Shown here piece by piece: positions 27,101-37,651 of a stretch of DNA of 64,000 nucleotides. Under the pieces are notes generated by a model. The model was given only the letters and a program-made list of their open reading frames with translations, was not told where the DNA came from and did not search any database. Position 1 is the stretch's first letter, and the number at the start of each line of letters is the position of its first letter. The stretch is from Branchiostoma lanceolatum. Lineage: Eukaryota > Chordata > Leptocardii > Amphioxiformes > Branchiostomatidae. Made by a program: the position numbers and the translations under genes. The stretch covers positions 40,223,958-40,287,957 of the forward strand of contig NC_089722.1 in NCBI RefSeq assembly GCF_035083965.1, given 5' to 3'.

Positions 27101-28398
27101 TAGATTCTTGAAAAGCTAGTACCAATTTGTAGCACATATTTGACGCTTACATACAGATGATACTGCGGACCATTACATGTCATTTTATTAGGTGTAAGTC
27201 AAGATTTTAGACACTTTTTGATATCAAATAGTTCTCTATGTCCAGTATTGTACAAATTTACCCGTACAATCCATGCAGAAGACACAATGCGATTTACGTG
27301 TAGAATAGCTACTGTGAAAGGAATATCTTACACGGCTGATCTCCGCAGAATCTGTCAATGACCCTGCTGTTTGGAGAACTGCCATCGTAGAACGTCAGAA
27401 CGTCAGCTGTGCAGCTGTCTGTGCCTCGTCGAAAACCAGCGGTATCGAAATTTAGCTGAGATAGACAATGATATTGTCAATGCCTATTTAATACTGTATT
27501 TTACAATTTTACTAACTTTTAAAGGTATTGAATCCAGCATTTGTGATTCGAAATCTAATTTGAAAACATGAACCGAGTCGTTGTCCGACAAGTTCGTGTG
27601 AAGCAGAAGAAATTTAAACATTCTACAACGTTCCATCTCATTTGTAAACAAGAGCTATCTACCACACTAAAATCACGACCAGAACACGAGATATTAAAAC
27701 CGGAAGCTCTGCTGTAGTACCTTAGAAAGCCGCTGGGGTCCATTATCGATCTTGACCCCCTACCTTCCTATCAAATATAATTAAGATCCATCTACAGCTT
27801 TTTTTAGTTATGCTGTCCACAAAAAGACATGCTATTTAGATAAACGGCAGCTAAAAGATAGCTACCATAAGAAAGGTAATGATGGTAAGGGTAATAACAA
27901 CCATCTTGGATAAGGTAATGGCTATAAAAAAAGACAGAATGAAACAGGTACCAGTATTATCCTGCCTTCATCAGTCGTGATTTCCCATTCGCAAGGATCT
28001 GACGTCACATCTGTGAGACTCGATATGTAGCCTCGTCTACCGTTAAGATGATGCAAACATCCTGGAACTGGTAGTGTAAATAGACTGATTTAAAGGAAAC
28101 GTACAAAGATGTCAATTTTCGTTTTAATCAGATACGTTATTCACATTACTAGTCACTGACACTAAATACATGTAGTCGAACTGGCTCTGGTAGAAGGAAC
28201 AAAACAGTTAATCAAGCATCTACATCTTAATACGAAATCCCTTTGTCCTGCTGAGGTACCTACGTTCATAAAGGTTTGGTAGAGTCTCTGTTATCATATT
28301 ACCATTGATATATGGATGTATAACTCACCACTATATGTAGGGAGGAAGAGCAGAAAAAGTGACCCAACGGCAACAGGAACTGCAAACTTGCCGAACAT
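18129..28398 (-). CDS. Gene 2: CUB-EGF-Ig receptor tyrosine kinase
   Basis: Predicted membrane receptor kinase. Exons in transcript order: 28329-28398, 27952-28067, 27332-27455, 26813-26941, 26445-26518, 25910-26006, 25588-25704, 25112-25182, 24825-24909, 24421-24549, 23630-23804, 23157-23269, 22246-22427, 21738-21930, 21148-21258, 20487-20659, 20043-20162, 19259-19338, 18754-18894, 18417-18507, 18129-18194. Phases agree throughout (about 818 aa). Order: signal peptide 1-23; CUB about 25-145; an unclassified stretch about 147-294; EGF 295-337 of the Tie/MEGF pattern ([15 protein letters not shown]); Ig 338-433 with Cys-Trp-Cys; TM about 446-468; kinase with [13 protein letters not shown] lysine (about 555), HRDIAARN (about 656) and DFG (about 676), so probably active. 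The weakest points are the exon at 25112-25182, chosen to restore frame, and its upstream donor gtttgc. The EGF-Ig-TM-kinase order recalls Tie, but a CUB domain is not part of vertebrate Tie. Confidence 0.85.
18965..19180 (+). repeat. SINE-like fragment in gene 2 intron
   Basis: It contains 'cactttacactccatctagg', 'tgcaaaatgggtatctgact' and 'tcggttggggaga', the body of the tRNA-derived SINE family also seen at 1740 and 3288. The tRNA head is barely recognisable. Confidence 0.55.
23930..24052 (+). mobile_element. 3' end of a non-LTR retrotransposon with (AATCACA)n tail, gene 2 intron
   Basis: This holds the same 'ggcccacgtgtattgta' 3' terminal sequence as 6945-7016 (minus) and ends in tandem 'aatcaca' units, a tail type common on LINE copies. 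No coding part is retained. Confidence 0.65.
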
Positions 28399-29369
28399 CT
28401 TGAGAGCACCTAGAAGGAAGCAAAGGAGGAAAGGAAGTGAAATTAAGTTTAAGACTAAACCAACATAGACATCCCCTGTTGTATTGATCCAGGATTTCGG
28501 AAGTTCAGTTTCTACCCAAGACTACCTGATTAAAGGCCATGGGGACTGCAGCCATGTCTGCTGCCAGAAACAAAGGCATAGTAATAGTATATATCACAAC
28601 ACAAGGCAGAACGCTATTACCATATTACCTACCAGGTCTTTGAAAAAAGTATTCAACTAGACATTAGTAGATATCTTCCATTTTGAATCATTAAAGGTAC
28701 ATTATACTTAAGTAAAATGATGATATTCGTGTACAAAGACGAATCTGTCTAGGATCTATGTTATTCTAACCGAAATTGGGGATTTTGTGCGAAATATGCC
28801 CGTCAGAAACCCGTTCCAATATAGATTTTAGGAAAGATCACCATGTTTGTTGATTTTAGATCAAGCCGTCCAGACGTTACAAGACACAAAGGTTGGCACG
28901 GGCCCAAGACACAAGAGTCCACCCACACACCCAAACCACGTCTGAATAGATAGGGTTAATATTTAAAACGTCATTCACAACAAAACACTTCCTAAACTCT
29001 ATTTGCGTATCTAACATAAGCGTATCACGTCCACAAAGGTGGATATTTAATTACGCATAGACGCACCATGTATAGAGAATTTCTACGTATAAATGATAAG
29101 TTTAATGCTTTCCAAGATTAAGAACTCTCTTTCGTAACTTTCTAGACAAATAAACACACAGACACTCTCTCCCGCACATACAATCACACATATACACACA
29201 AAGTCACACGAACCCACATATACAGAGAGGGCATGTATTTATGACGAAGTTTCAAAATCTCAGTGAGCAATACTGACAGGCATGTATGATAACGAACCTC
29301 GCGCCTTGAACTATATATTAAGATCTTACACCAAATCTGTTTACTGAGGGCACAAAAAATTAGACTCAC

Positions 29370-29427
29370 CTGTTCGTCGTGCTTCTGGAGAAGGAAGTGC
29401 CACGGTTTGTTTCCGCTAACGTTTATA
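29370..29427 (-). promoter_or_regulatory. Putative promoter and noncoding first exon of gene 2
   Basis: The coding exon 1 of gene 2 is preceded by a splice acceptor (ttccttctag) 15 nt before its ATG, so a 5' untranslated exon must lie upstream. A strong donor (gtgagt) occurs at 29369-29364. A TATAAA box sits at 29427-29422 on the minus strand, about 55 nt upstream of that donor. This would give a short leader exon of about 25-30 nt. Inference from signal spacing only. Confidence 0.45.
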
Positions 29428-30177
29428 TGCGCGGAAAGTTTGGTTAATAATTATTACAAATGCGGCAAGCTAATGCAATAGTTGCCTGGGACAAAGGTTT
29501 GTACTGTAACTGCCCTTAAGTTCGCGTGGATTTAGTTTCGTGGTGGGGAGAGAATGGATTGTTCATGGTGGTTTTAAGTCGCGGTTGAGAAGAGGTTGGC
29601 GATAAGAAGACAGAACAAGCATGTCCGCAGTGGTTTTAATACTGGTCTCTTGTGAAAACCGTGAAGATTAAACCACCGCGAAAATTTCAACAATTGCTGT
29701 ATTGACTAGAGGCTTGTTGGAAAGGCAAATATGATCTTTAGTTTAGATAGACCGGTGACGTTGTGTGCCGAGTCAATAGTAACAAAAACATGTCACTGAC
29801 TCACACGGCTTCTAGTCTGGCCCTGTGTACAATGTAGTTGCCGTGTCAACCAATCTATGCCCGATGGCATGCCAAACAGTTGTGTCTTTTTCTCTGTTAA
29901 GATATGTAACACGATGAAAAACGCCCGACCTCTGCTTGGAGAGTAACCCTTATGTGATCCTGCCCACCCCGCCCTTTGACGTCATAGGTAAACAGAGAAA
30001 ACAATGCAGTGCGATATCGATGTCATGTGTTTTCACAAGCGGTCGGTGTTGTGCCGGGGGTTCCCCTGAGCTGTACACTACCGTTAGGTCCTGTTCAGAC
30101 TGGTTACAGATTTATATAAGGAAACGTTTGGCAAGGTCTTGCTCAGTATTGCTTCCTCCTACTCCTTCTTTCAACTA

Positions 30178-30371
30178 GACGGTGCGACAACTGAGCGACC
30201 AAAGATTCAACATACTGCTCATTGAATTTGAATTTTGTGCGCTTTGTTGTATTTTGTATCATACTTATACATTGTGCATCATATTCAAATTATGAAACCA
30301 AAGTTTACATAAATCCACATTTGGTCGCTGTCCGGTCGCACAGCGATCACCGCCTGACCAGTCATAACCGG
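30178..30371. mobile_element. MITE, family with 'gcgaccaaa' ends (copy 1)
   Basis: The left end carries 'gagcgaccaaag' and the right end 'tttggtcgctgtccggtcgc'. The interior has an AT-rich 'gcatcatattcaaattatga'. Two related copies occur at 57040-57225 and 62474-62640. Confidence 0.65.
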
Positions 30372-31057
30372 GCGAAACAGTAGGGGATCGGAATTCCCAA
30401 TATACAAAAACACTCAGGTCTTGTGAAAACATCTACCTCAATTTTACTTACATATTCATCTCTGTTGTAAGGTATAAAAGTTTGTGGAACTTTAATGTTC
30501 GCCAATGTTTATGTATAAGACACTCAAAAACAAAATATTTGCAATCTATTCATAACAACAATCACCCTCGCTAGCAAGTATGTACGGAATAAAGTCATGC
30601 TGACAGGTGGTTTGAAATAATAAGGTCAAAGTACACATGTCTAGTGAAATGCATTGTGTGGAGGCCCTGAAATATATACAAAACAGGTTATGTTATGGAC
30701 ATTGTTATGAAAATCGAGACCATCGAGACAAAAACTATTTACAAGTTAGGAGCCTTTACCCTTGATATATTACCCACGATGCATTTGGCTGCGCAGCGTC
30801 CTTGGAAACGTATACCTCCTTTTACCCAAGAATGTTTTATCTAGGTCACTTCATGACTAGTGAACTCCGAATAAAAGAATCCAATCAATACATCTAGCAT
30901 ACTTTCGGGCTGACAATTGATAGAAGAAATCAATTTGCCCATTTGACAAATACGCAAGAGACAACGCCACGAGGGCAAATTATGTGTAGTGAAACCTGCA
31001 GTATATCAACACGGTACAGTTTAAACACTGCCATCAAAAAATATTTACATCGTCAGC

Positions 31058-31176
31058 TAGGAACTTTCTTGCATATCTACAAAGCTGATGTCATCGCTGC
31101 TAGGAGAACCGATACCGATGTCGATTGGACAACTTTGATAGCCGCTACTAGTACTGGGGGTGCCTCGGTCCGGATG
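31058..31176 (-). pseudogene. Second copy of the candidate tail exon (partial)
   Basis: On the minus strand this reads an open frame, HPDRGTPSTSSGYQS, then GSPSSDDIS, to a TAG. It aligns with HPDPSTPSSGYNS and GSPIRDDIS in the exon at 31488-31713, with a 6-base in-frame insertion. The 5' half of that exon is not recognisable here. It could be a relic or an alternative last exon. Confidence 0.45.
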
Positions 31177-31487
31177 CATACATACAAATATTTGTATTAT
31201 AGTCGAATACTACAAAGCATATGCATGTGCATCGTAGACCGCATTCGGCCGTTGAAGCATCAATGTGATCAATATAAAATCTCAACAAAAGAATACAATC
31301 AATATAGCTGACATAATTCGTGGCTGATATTTAATTTGAAACATCAATTTACCAGACTGACAAGTACACATGTACAACAGACACATACATTAGGGCATAA
31401 GATAATAAAATACAGCATATCAGCACAGAACATTCCTAAATGCTTCGATAAAGCAATATTGATATCTCCAGTTAGTTAGGAACTTTT

Positions 31488-31713
31488 TTATTGATCATCA
31501 ATGCTAATATCATCCCTGATGGGAGAGCCCATACGGCTATCGGCTCTACGACTGTTATAGCCGCTACTGGGGGTGCTTGGATCCGGATGCACTTTGTTGG
31601 AGCGGCTACGTTCGGAACGGCCTCTGTTTGTAGTGTTCGAGTGCCTCTGATGCCCGCTGCTGTTGGTTGCATCCTCATATGAAGGCGGTTGTTCCCCAAC
31701 TCGGTTGCAAGAT
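31488..31713 (-). CDS. Candidate terminal exon: Ser/Arg-rich cytoplasmic tail with PPxY motif
   Basis: The acceptor ttcttttaag is followed by an open frame of about 75 residues. It begins SCNRVGEQPPSYEDATNSSG, continues with Ser/Arg-rich sequence and ends SIDDQ before TAA. The frame expects two bases from the preceding exon. PPSY is a PPxY motif of the type bound by WW domains. The stop overlaps an AATAAA hexamer, which suits a compact 3' end. It lies just downstream of gene D in the same direction, but gene D's own last exon ends in a stop. I could not find an in-frame donor there that joins the two, so its parent transcript is unresolved. Confidence 0.45.
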
Positions 31714-31991
31714 CTTAAAAGAACATAATGGATTCAAGTAAATCATTTGGATTGGACGAAACAATATCTTAAAGCAATCAATTTGCCATCCCATAATTGT
31801 GATGGAACGTAAAACGTCATGTGGCATGATGACTGATCCTATTTTGGTCGATTGGTTTGTAACCATATATTGATATCTCATAACATATCATGATTTCATA
31901 TTTCAACGTCGTTTTTACATGTTGGAGACTAAACAAAAATACTAAGAGCTGCCTAAGGTTTCACGGACAAAATCAATTGAAGGCAGTATAT

Positions 31992-34900
31992 TTACATTCC
32001 GCAGCAAAACACGCTGCAATGCTTGCAGCAGTCGCAGATTACAGTTGCAGCTGGGCAGGCAGGCTCATTCGGCTCTTCACTTCCTTGGCATTTCTTGTAA
32101 GCCGCCCAGACACAGGCGACAATGCAGCCACTACCGCCAAAAAAACCTCCAATGATGCCACAGATGGTACCGACATCAACATTAGTCGGGTCAACTGGAA
32201 AATATAAACAACTAGAGTTCCACGACCTCATATCTTCGCCAAACACTATGAATTGTACCGACAGATGCAAGTACCAAATTCCCGCCATTTACCAATATGG
32301 CATTACATAGCCAACAACAATTAAATTCAAGTCTTTATTTGCTTAAATGATATCTATCAATATTCCCCTCTTTCTCAGTGGCTTGATATGCCACAGGTCT
32401 GAAAGTCCTCTCATGGAATGTCAATGACGGTTAGACATCCAGGTAATAAGATACGCAAGAAAACTGGATGGATTTTCAAAACGTAGTATAACTCTATCAA
32501 ATATAAGACCCTGTTTTGCATAATCAGCATCTAATTGTTTAACTTGGCTTGGCTATATCAATTATCAGATTCAGCTATTTTAAAATACCCAACATGAATA
32601 TAAAAAGTCCTGTCATTTACGAGCATAGTGTTATTATCTTAGTATAATCTCAGCAATAATTCAAATGAGGTCATTTGAATAATTGATATTTCGATTATAA
32701 TTGATAATTACTAGCCTCTCTTTCAGTGAAGGATGACACAGTTTTCAAATGTGATTTGTTTTTATTTGTTTTTTCGGCTGTAGATAAGTACAGCAAGGGC
32801 TACCAAAGGCTAAGGCTATTACAAAGGGTTAGCCCTGGTAACTGAACAATATGCAGACCTTGATACAAGCTTTCACAAAGACTAGAATACGACTAAATGC
32901 ATATAAACGGGCACAAACATAGAACTCAGCGCATTTTAAAACATTTCATTAATCATGCAAATTAGGTCCTGTTTGGCATAATTACCATGTTACGTCAATC
33001 ATAAGATCCGCTTTTAAATCTTCATACTAAACATAACAGATGCATTTTAGTCCTGTTCTTTCGATTGCCCAGCTAGTAAGCTAGCTGTTGACCTAGATTC
33101 AGGACGCCAGCTGTTGACCTAGATTCTGGACGCCAGGTGTGTACTAACACATGCCTCGTACTATGGTGCGGCAGTCCTATATATGCCAATTATTACGTTA
33201 GGTAGGTCATGATCTGCATAATGAGCATATCATTATGCTGATCATCACCTAAGGAACATCTATACCAAATACAAGAATAATCCATCGATCCCTGCTTGAG
33301 TTATCCTCCTCAAAAATTACAAACAAATAGGCCCACTGTAGTTTAAGGCAAGCCGCAAGGGGGCCCAAATTTACATCACTTACTCTCTGCCCCAAGATCT
33401 ATCTGCCACTCAAAAAATTATAACCTTACTACCTGCAAAAAATTCGACAACAAACTTTAAGCGGACTTATGAACTTTATTCATTCATTATGCAAATTAGT
33501 TTCTGGTTTTCATAATATGTATTTGAATACGTAAGACATTACCCAAGCTATTTACATACCAAAGATCATGACGATCCGTCAACCCCTTCTGTAGTTATTA
33601 GCCTCCAAAGGTTTCAACAAAAACGCCAACTGCAGGTCCAAATAAGCCGCTAGGGGGGGGGGGCAAACTTACACCATCCATTCCCTGCTCCAGACCCTAT
33701 GTATTGGTGAAAAATCATGAACCTGGCACTTCCAGAAAATTCGACCACAAAATTTAAAACTCAGCTGCAGTACCTTAATTATCCGCTAGGAGGCCCATTA
33801 TCGAACTTGACCTTCCTCTTTAACACTCCTACCTACCAACTGAATATCATGCACAGCCGTCAACAGCACCTCGAGTTATGCTGGCGACATACAAATTCAC
33901 ACACATATAAAGCCCGCTGCAGTACCGACGGAAAATGCCAGGTGAACCATTTTTGAACTTGACCTCCCTTTTTACAATATCTACACACCTGCAAAAAATC
34001 ATGAAGATCCATCAACGTTTCTGTCACTTTTTTTGCCTACATACAAACACAAAAAAATGTAAAGTCTGCTGCAGTACTGTTGGAAAACGCCAGGTAAACC
34101 ATTTTTGAACTTGACCTTCCTTTGCACAACCACTACACACCTACCAAAAATCAGAAAGATTCATTGAAGCTTTCTTGAGTTATGCTCCTGACATACATAA
34201 AGACCCACGCAACAGATTTTTCAACCGAAAACATAATCTTCTCCGAGTACAAGTACTCGGCGAAGATAACAAATAAGACTAACTAGAATCAACACCAGAA
34301 TCAACCACACAGCACCATGCACTTGTTGCTCACACAAACTCCCAAACCAAACAAAACACAAAATATATTTTATGATGCAAAGTGATGGATGGTTACCAGT
34401 CTCAGAGGTCTGGCAGCAATTCCCTGTGTACTCCGAGCTACAGCTACAGCCATTGGTCGACAGGAAACCTCCGTTGTGGCAGAATCTGTTACAGTATCTG
34501 GACCCCCTGCTGGATCCGCTACAGGCGCTACCGCCACACTGAGGGGCAACATCTATGACTCTAATGTGAGAACGAAAAGGCGTAATAAGCATTTTGGGTA
34601 ATAGTGAACATATTTGTCATAACAATAGCATTTTCGGCATTCCTCAGAAAAGTTCTAGGCAGAAATGTGTTGCTTTTGTCAATGTCATGGTGTATCAAGG
34701 GAAAAGTCAACATTACACTTAGTACATAAAAGCACCTTATCAAGCCCCATAACTTTCTACAAAATATGATTTTTATCTGTTTATACATACTATATACACA
34801 CATATATATAGAGAGAGAGACAGTGAGAGAGACAGAGAGAGAGATCAAACAGTGATGTATATTTCAAGAAAACGCGCAAACGATATGAAGTCTAAAACTA

Positions 34901-35117
34901 ACATTCTAGCGCCTTATTTTTGTACGTCCACCGGTAAATGTGAAACACAATCCTACCTTTCTCTGTCCTGAGTACCAGAAGGCCCACAGGAGGCAGTACA
35001 AGACGACCAGTGAGACCACTCGCCCCACTGACAATGTACCACGGGACAGACGTAGACGTATACAGGCCACAGTGTCAGCCCTAACAGCAACACGATTTCA
35101 ACAGTCCGGGACAACAT
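31992..35117 (-). CDS. Gene D: small TSP1-EGF transmembrane protein
   Basis: Exons in order: 34957-35117, 34397-34560, 31992-32194; phases agree (175 aa). The first exon encodes a signal peptide and the start of a thrombospondin type 1 repeat with the W-x2-W-x2-W motif (WGEWSHWSSC). The second completes TSP1 (CGGSAC) and adds a short EGF-like Cys cluster (NGGFLSTNGCSC). The third gives a TM segment (about 117-138) and a short Cys-rich tail ending CCGM. The first two exons correspond to those of genes B and C, with intron phases 2 and 1 conserved. It lacks the poly-arginine run of B and C and all calcium-binding EGF exons. A splice acceptor just upstream of the ATG implies a noncoding first exon. 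TSP1 proteins usually act in adhesion or matrix binding; the specific role is unknown. Confidence 0.75.
32300..34260. repeat. Dispersed repeat cluster inside gene D intron 2
   Basis: Several tandem-like copies of one family occur, with phrases 'cattatgcaaattag', 'aaaatcatgaagatccatca', 'gctgcagtac' and 'cgctaggaggcccattat'. The cluster ends at 34237-34259 with a palindromic 'ccgagtacaagtactcgg'. Related pieces lie at 1-1395, 27650-27780 and 53280-53520. The small frames here are not supported as genes. Confidence 0.6.
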
Positions 35118-35710
35118 TGCAATATTACAAGTTTCTATGACTTTCGACTACCTGTGATAAACAGAAATAGAGAATATCTTAAAGTTGGTTTCCGATTGTA
35201 CTCATATTTTTATGACTAAAATGATTGTACATTCTAATTGTAAACATATGGATCTTGATATTACGGTGTATTTGTGTTGCAATCATGGAAATATAGAGTA
35301 GGAAACTGCTGTGCATGTAACATGGTATGTGGCTACACATATCGATTTTGTTGTCCATTGCGATGTTCTCTATATATACAATTAGTCATATACACCAGTA
35401 TTCGTCATCACGGTTCCTATGTATAAAACTACATTTACAGCATGATAAAGCCGTGATTACAGTCACGTTATACGATAGTGTTGAACATGACTCATTGTAA
35501 ACAAAACAAAATCGGCGGAACGTTAGTGCACAGTGGACTGTTTACGACGCAACAAGTTTTGAGCACTGTCTGGGACCGAACATGCGTCATGAAACTTGAC
35601 CCACTTGAAGGTCGGTTTGTCACAAATACTCACAACAGTATACCTCCGATCCCTGCAACCAACGCATGGATAAATCACAAACTGTATGAAATTACTTTTT
35701 TAAAACTTAC

Positions 35711-35939
35711 CGTCAAGAAGTAGTTGAACAACACCGATGTTTTGTCGAAATGTTTAACGCAGACTTGTTTTGTTTCACTAGGCTGCATATTCGTCGAAAT
35801 CTCCCCCATATAAGGCAAGGTCCTCCACACTGTGTCCTGATTGGCCACCAGGGATTTACCTGTCGAGTTGCGTCAAAACCAATAGCCTTGGGGTTCACAA
35901 CCTGTTGTAGATAGCACGTCCAAGATTCTTCGGCAATGA
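35711..35939. promoter_or_regulatory. Putative divergent promoter of genes D and B with noncoding first exons
   Basis: A minus-strand donor (gtaagt) at 35710-35705 and a plus-strand donor (gtaagg) at 35940 point outward from a short core. Both B and D have splice acceptors just before their start codons, so each needs a leader exon, and these donors can supply them. The core contains a perfect CArG box, ccatataagg, at 35806-35815, and an inverted CCAAT box (gattggcc) near 35840. Inference; transcription starts cannot be read from sequence. Confidence 0.4.
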
Positions 35940-37635
35940 GGTAAGGGAATTTTCCAGACTTGATCTCTGTTTAGAAGTGGAAAAACCCATGAAAGTAGTC
36001 GGCGGTCTTTGCCCATCTTGTATCTGCTCTAGCAGGACGAACCTACTGTCAGGGTAAGTCTGACTCTTTACGTACTTTCACCAGTTTAGGACGCCTGAAA
36101 AACAACAAGCTGGTTTCCATGTGGTCGGTTGGCAATTGTTGTTGATATAATTTCTAGAATTGACATTATTACGTAAAAGCATCATGTATCATGGCTTGAT
36201 TTGGTGTGCCCTGTTTTCATTTTTTTTTAATTAGACCAGATCACCCGTTTCATGTATTCTGTCGACACTATTTCTCAAAATACATCAATATCAAGTCCCT
36301 GGTGAGAAGTTAAATCCTTTGACTTTCTAAACTACCTACTGGTTCACACTGTGTATTCACCTTCACATCAGCGGCTGGAAAACACCATAACATAGCAAGA
36401 AGACTTTCATGTGGTTTGGTTTTGTCTTATTTACCAGTTTCCAAAATCGCACATCCGAAGACGTGAGTTTTTCTCTCGATGACTCAATTTTAGCTGCTAT
36501 TCCTCATGGCCATTGGCAGCCAGGACATATGCGTACGACAAGGAAGTAGCGTGGTCGCACAACTAACTTTGGGGAAAATTTGCTTACGGGCTTAATTCTT
36601 TGTCGGTTGGCCATGGATGGTCGACAAGAACAAATATTATCACAAATAAAAATCTTGGCCAAGACTATGGCAAGTTGACAGTTAAAATCAAAGCGACAAG
36701 AACAAATATTATCACAAATAAAAATCTTGGCCAAGACTATGGCAAGTTGACAGTTAAAATCAAAGCGCTGAAGTTACAAAGTTACAAATCAAGATTGATT
36801 ATCACATTTCCCAACACATAGCCATAGACCGCCAGTCTCTGGTCGGCATTAAACATGCATAACACACTCAGACAAATAGGCTAAAGTTCTCGACCCAAAT
36901 GTTGTTTATCTACAGCCACTCGAGCATGCGTGGTATTTGCCTCATGATCACTGAGACAAAGATTTACTAGGAGTATGACCTCCCCGACGTGCATGGGGAA
37001 ACACACATAATGACACGTAATTTGTTGACACGTAACAGTCCACGGTGAACAGTCACTGCTTTCAAAATAACGTTGCGTTCAACTACAAACATGGAGAGTA
37101 GGGTTACGGTGGGCATTGAGACGGTAGCACGTTTTGAATGAAAGGAATCTTTATGGAGTAAGACACGCGTATATGGAAGAAAGTCATGTGTCGTCATTAT
37201 TCGCGTGTCTAACTAAATATAAAAGAAAGTTATGAAAGAAAGTTGTGGTCGCTTTCAAATGATTTTAAGTTATCATTTGCCGTTTGCGGCCAATTCTAGC
37301 AGATCCTTGATATAACGATGAGATAGCGAGATAAAAAGATTCGACAAGAATTCATACCTTTTGCCTTTGCGTATGTTTGTGGTAGTGCGTGTTCGTAGAA
37401 AGGTCCTAGAAATAGATTCCCTGTCTTCAATTTCTTTCTAATAAAAGTATGTTCATGTCTGTTGCCTTATGGAAGCCAGTGGCGGAAATGCATTCGACAG
37501 AATCAGAGAAATTCACTAGAAAGTCACAATAATAGATAAAACGAGAAATTCACAGAAACTAAAGATATTTCACGGAGGCAAGAGGTCTTCGCATTCTTGT
37601 TCTACTTTAAGAGACAAGTTGGATCTTTACTCCAG
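35940..37635. other. Probable gene B intron upstream of its coding start
   Basis: No exon is recognised. It contains a 72-bp perfect tandem duplication at 36622-36765 and AT-rich unique sequence, and ends with the acceptor tactccag before the gene B leader. Confidence 0.4.
36622..36765 (+). repeat. Perfect 72-bp tandem duplication
   Basis: Two adjacent 72-bp units starting 'cgacaagaacaaatattatc' appear identical by eye, indicating a very recent duplication. The unit is a multiple of three, so it stays open in some frames, but nothing suggests coding. Confidence 0.85.
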
Positions 37636-37651
37636 GTAACCAGAAACCACA

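Larger units (their letters stand above)
29430..31487. other. Intergenic region upstream of gene 2 and downstream of gene D
   Basis: This contains a TIR element at 30178-30371 and, at about 30880-31180, a diverged second copy of the segment at 31290-31600. No additional confident gene is seen. Confidence 0.5.

Noticed and set aside
31472-31699. Alternative reading frame of the tail exon (Ala/Pro/Ile-rich)
   Set aside because: It is open, but the other frame shows residue-level conservation with the second copy and an in-frame indel, so that frame is preferred.
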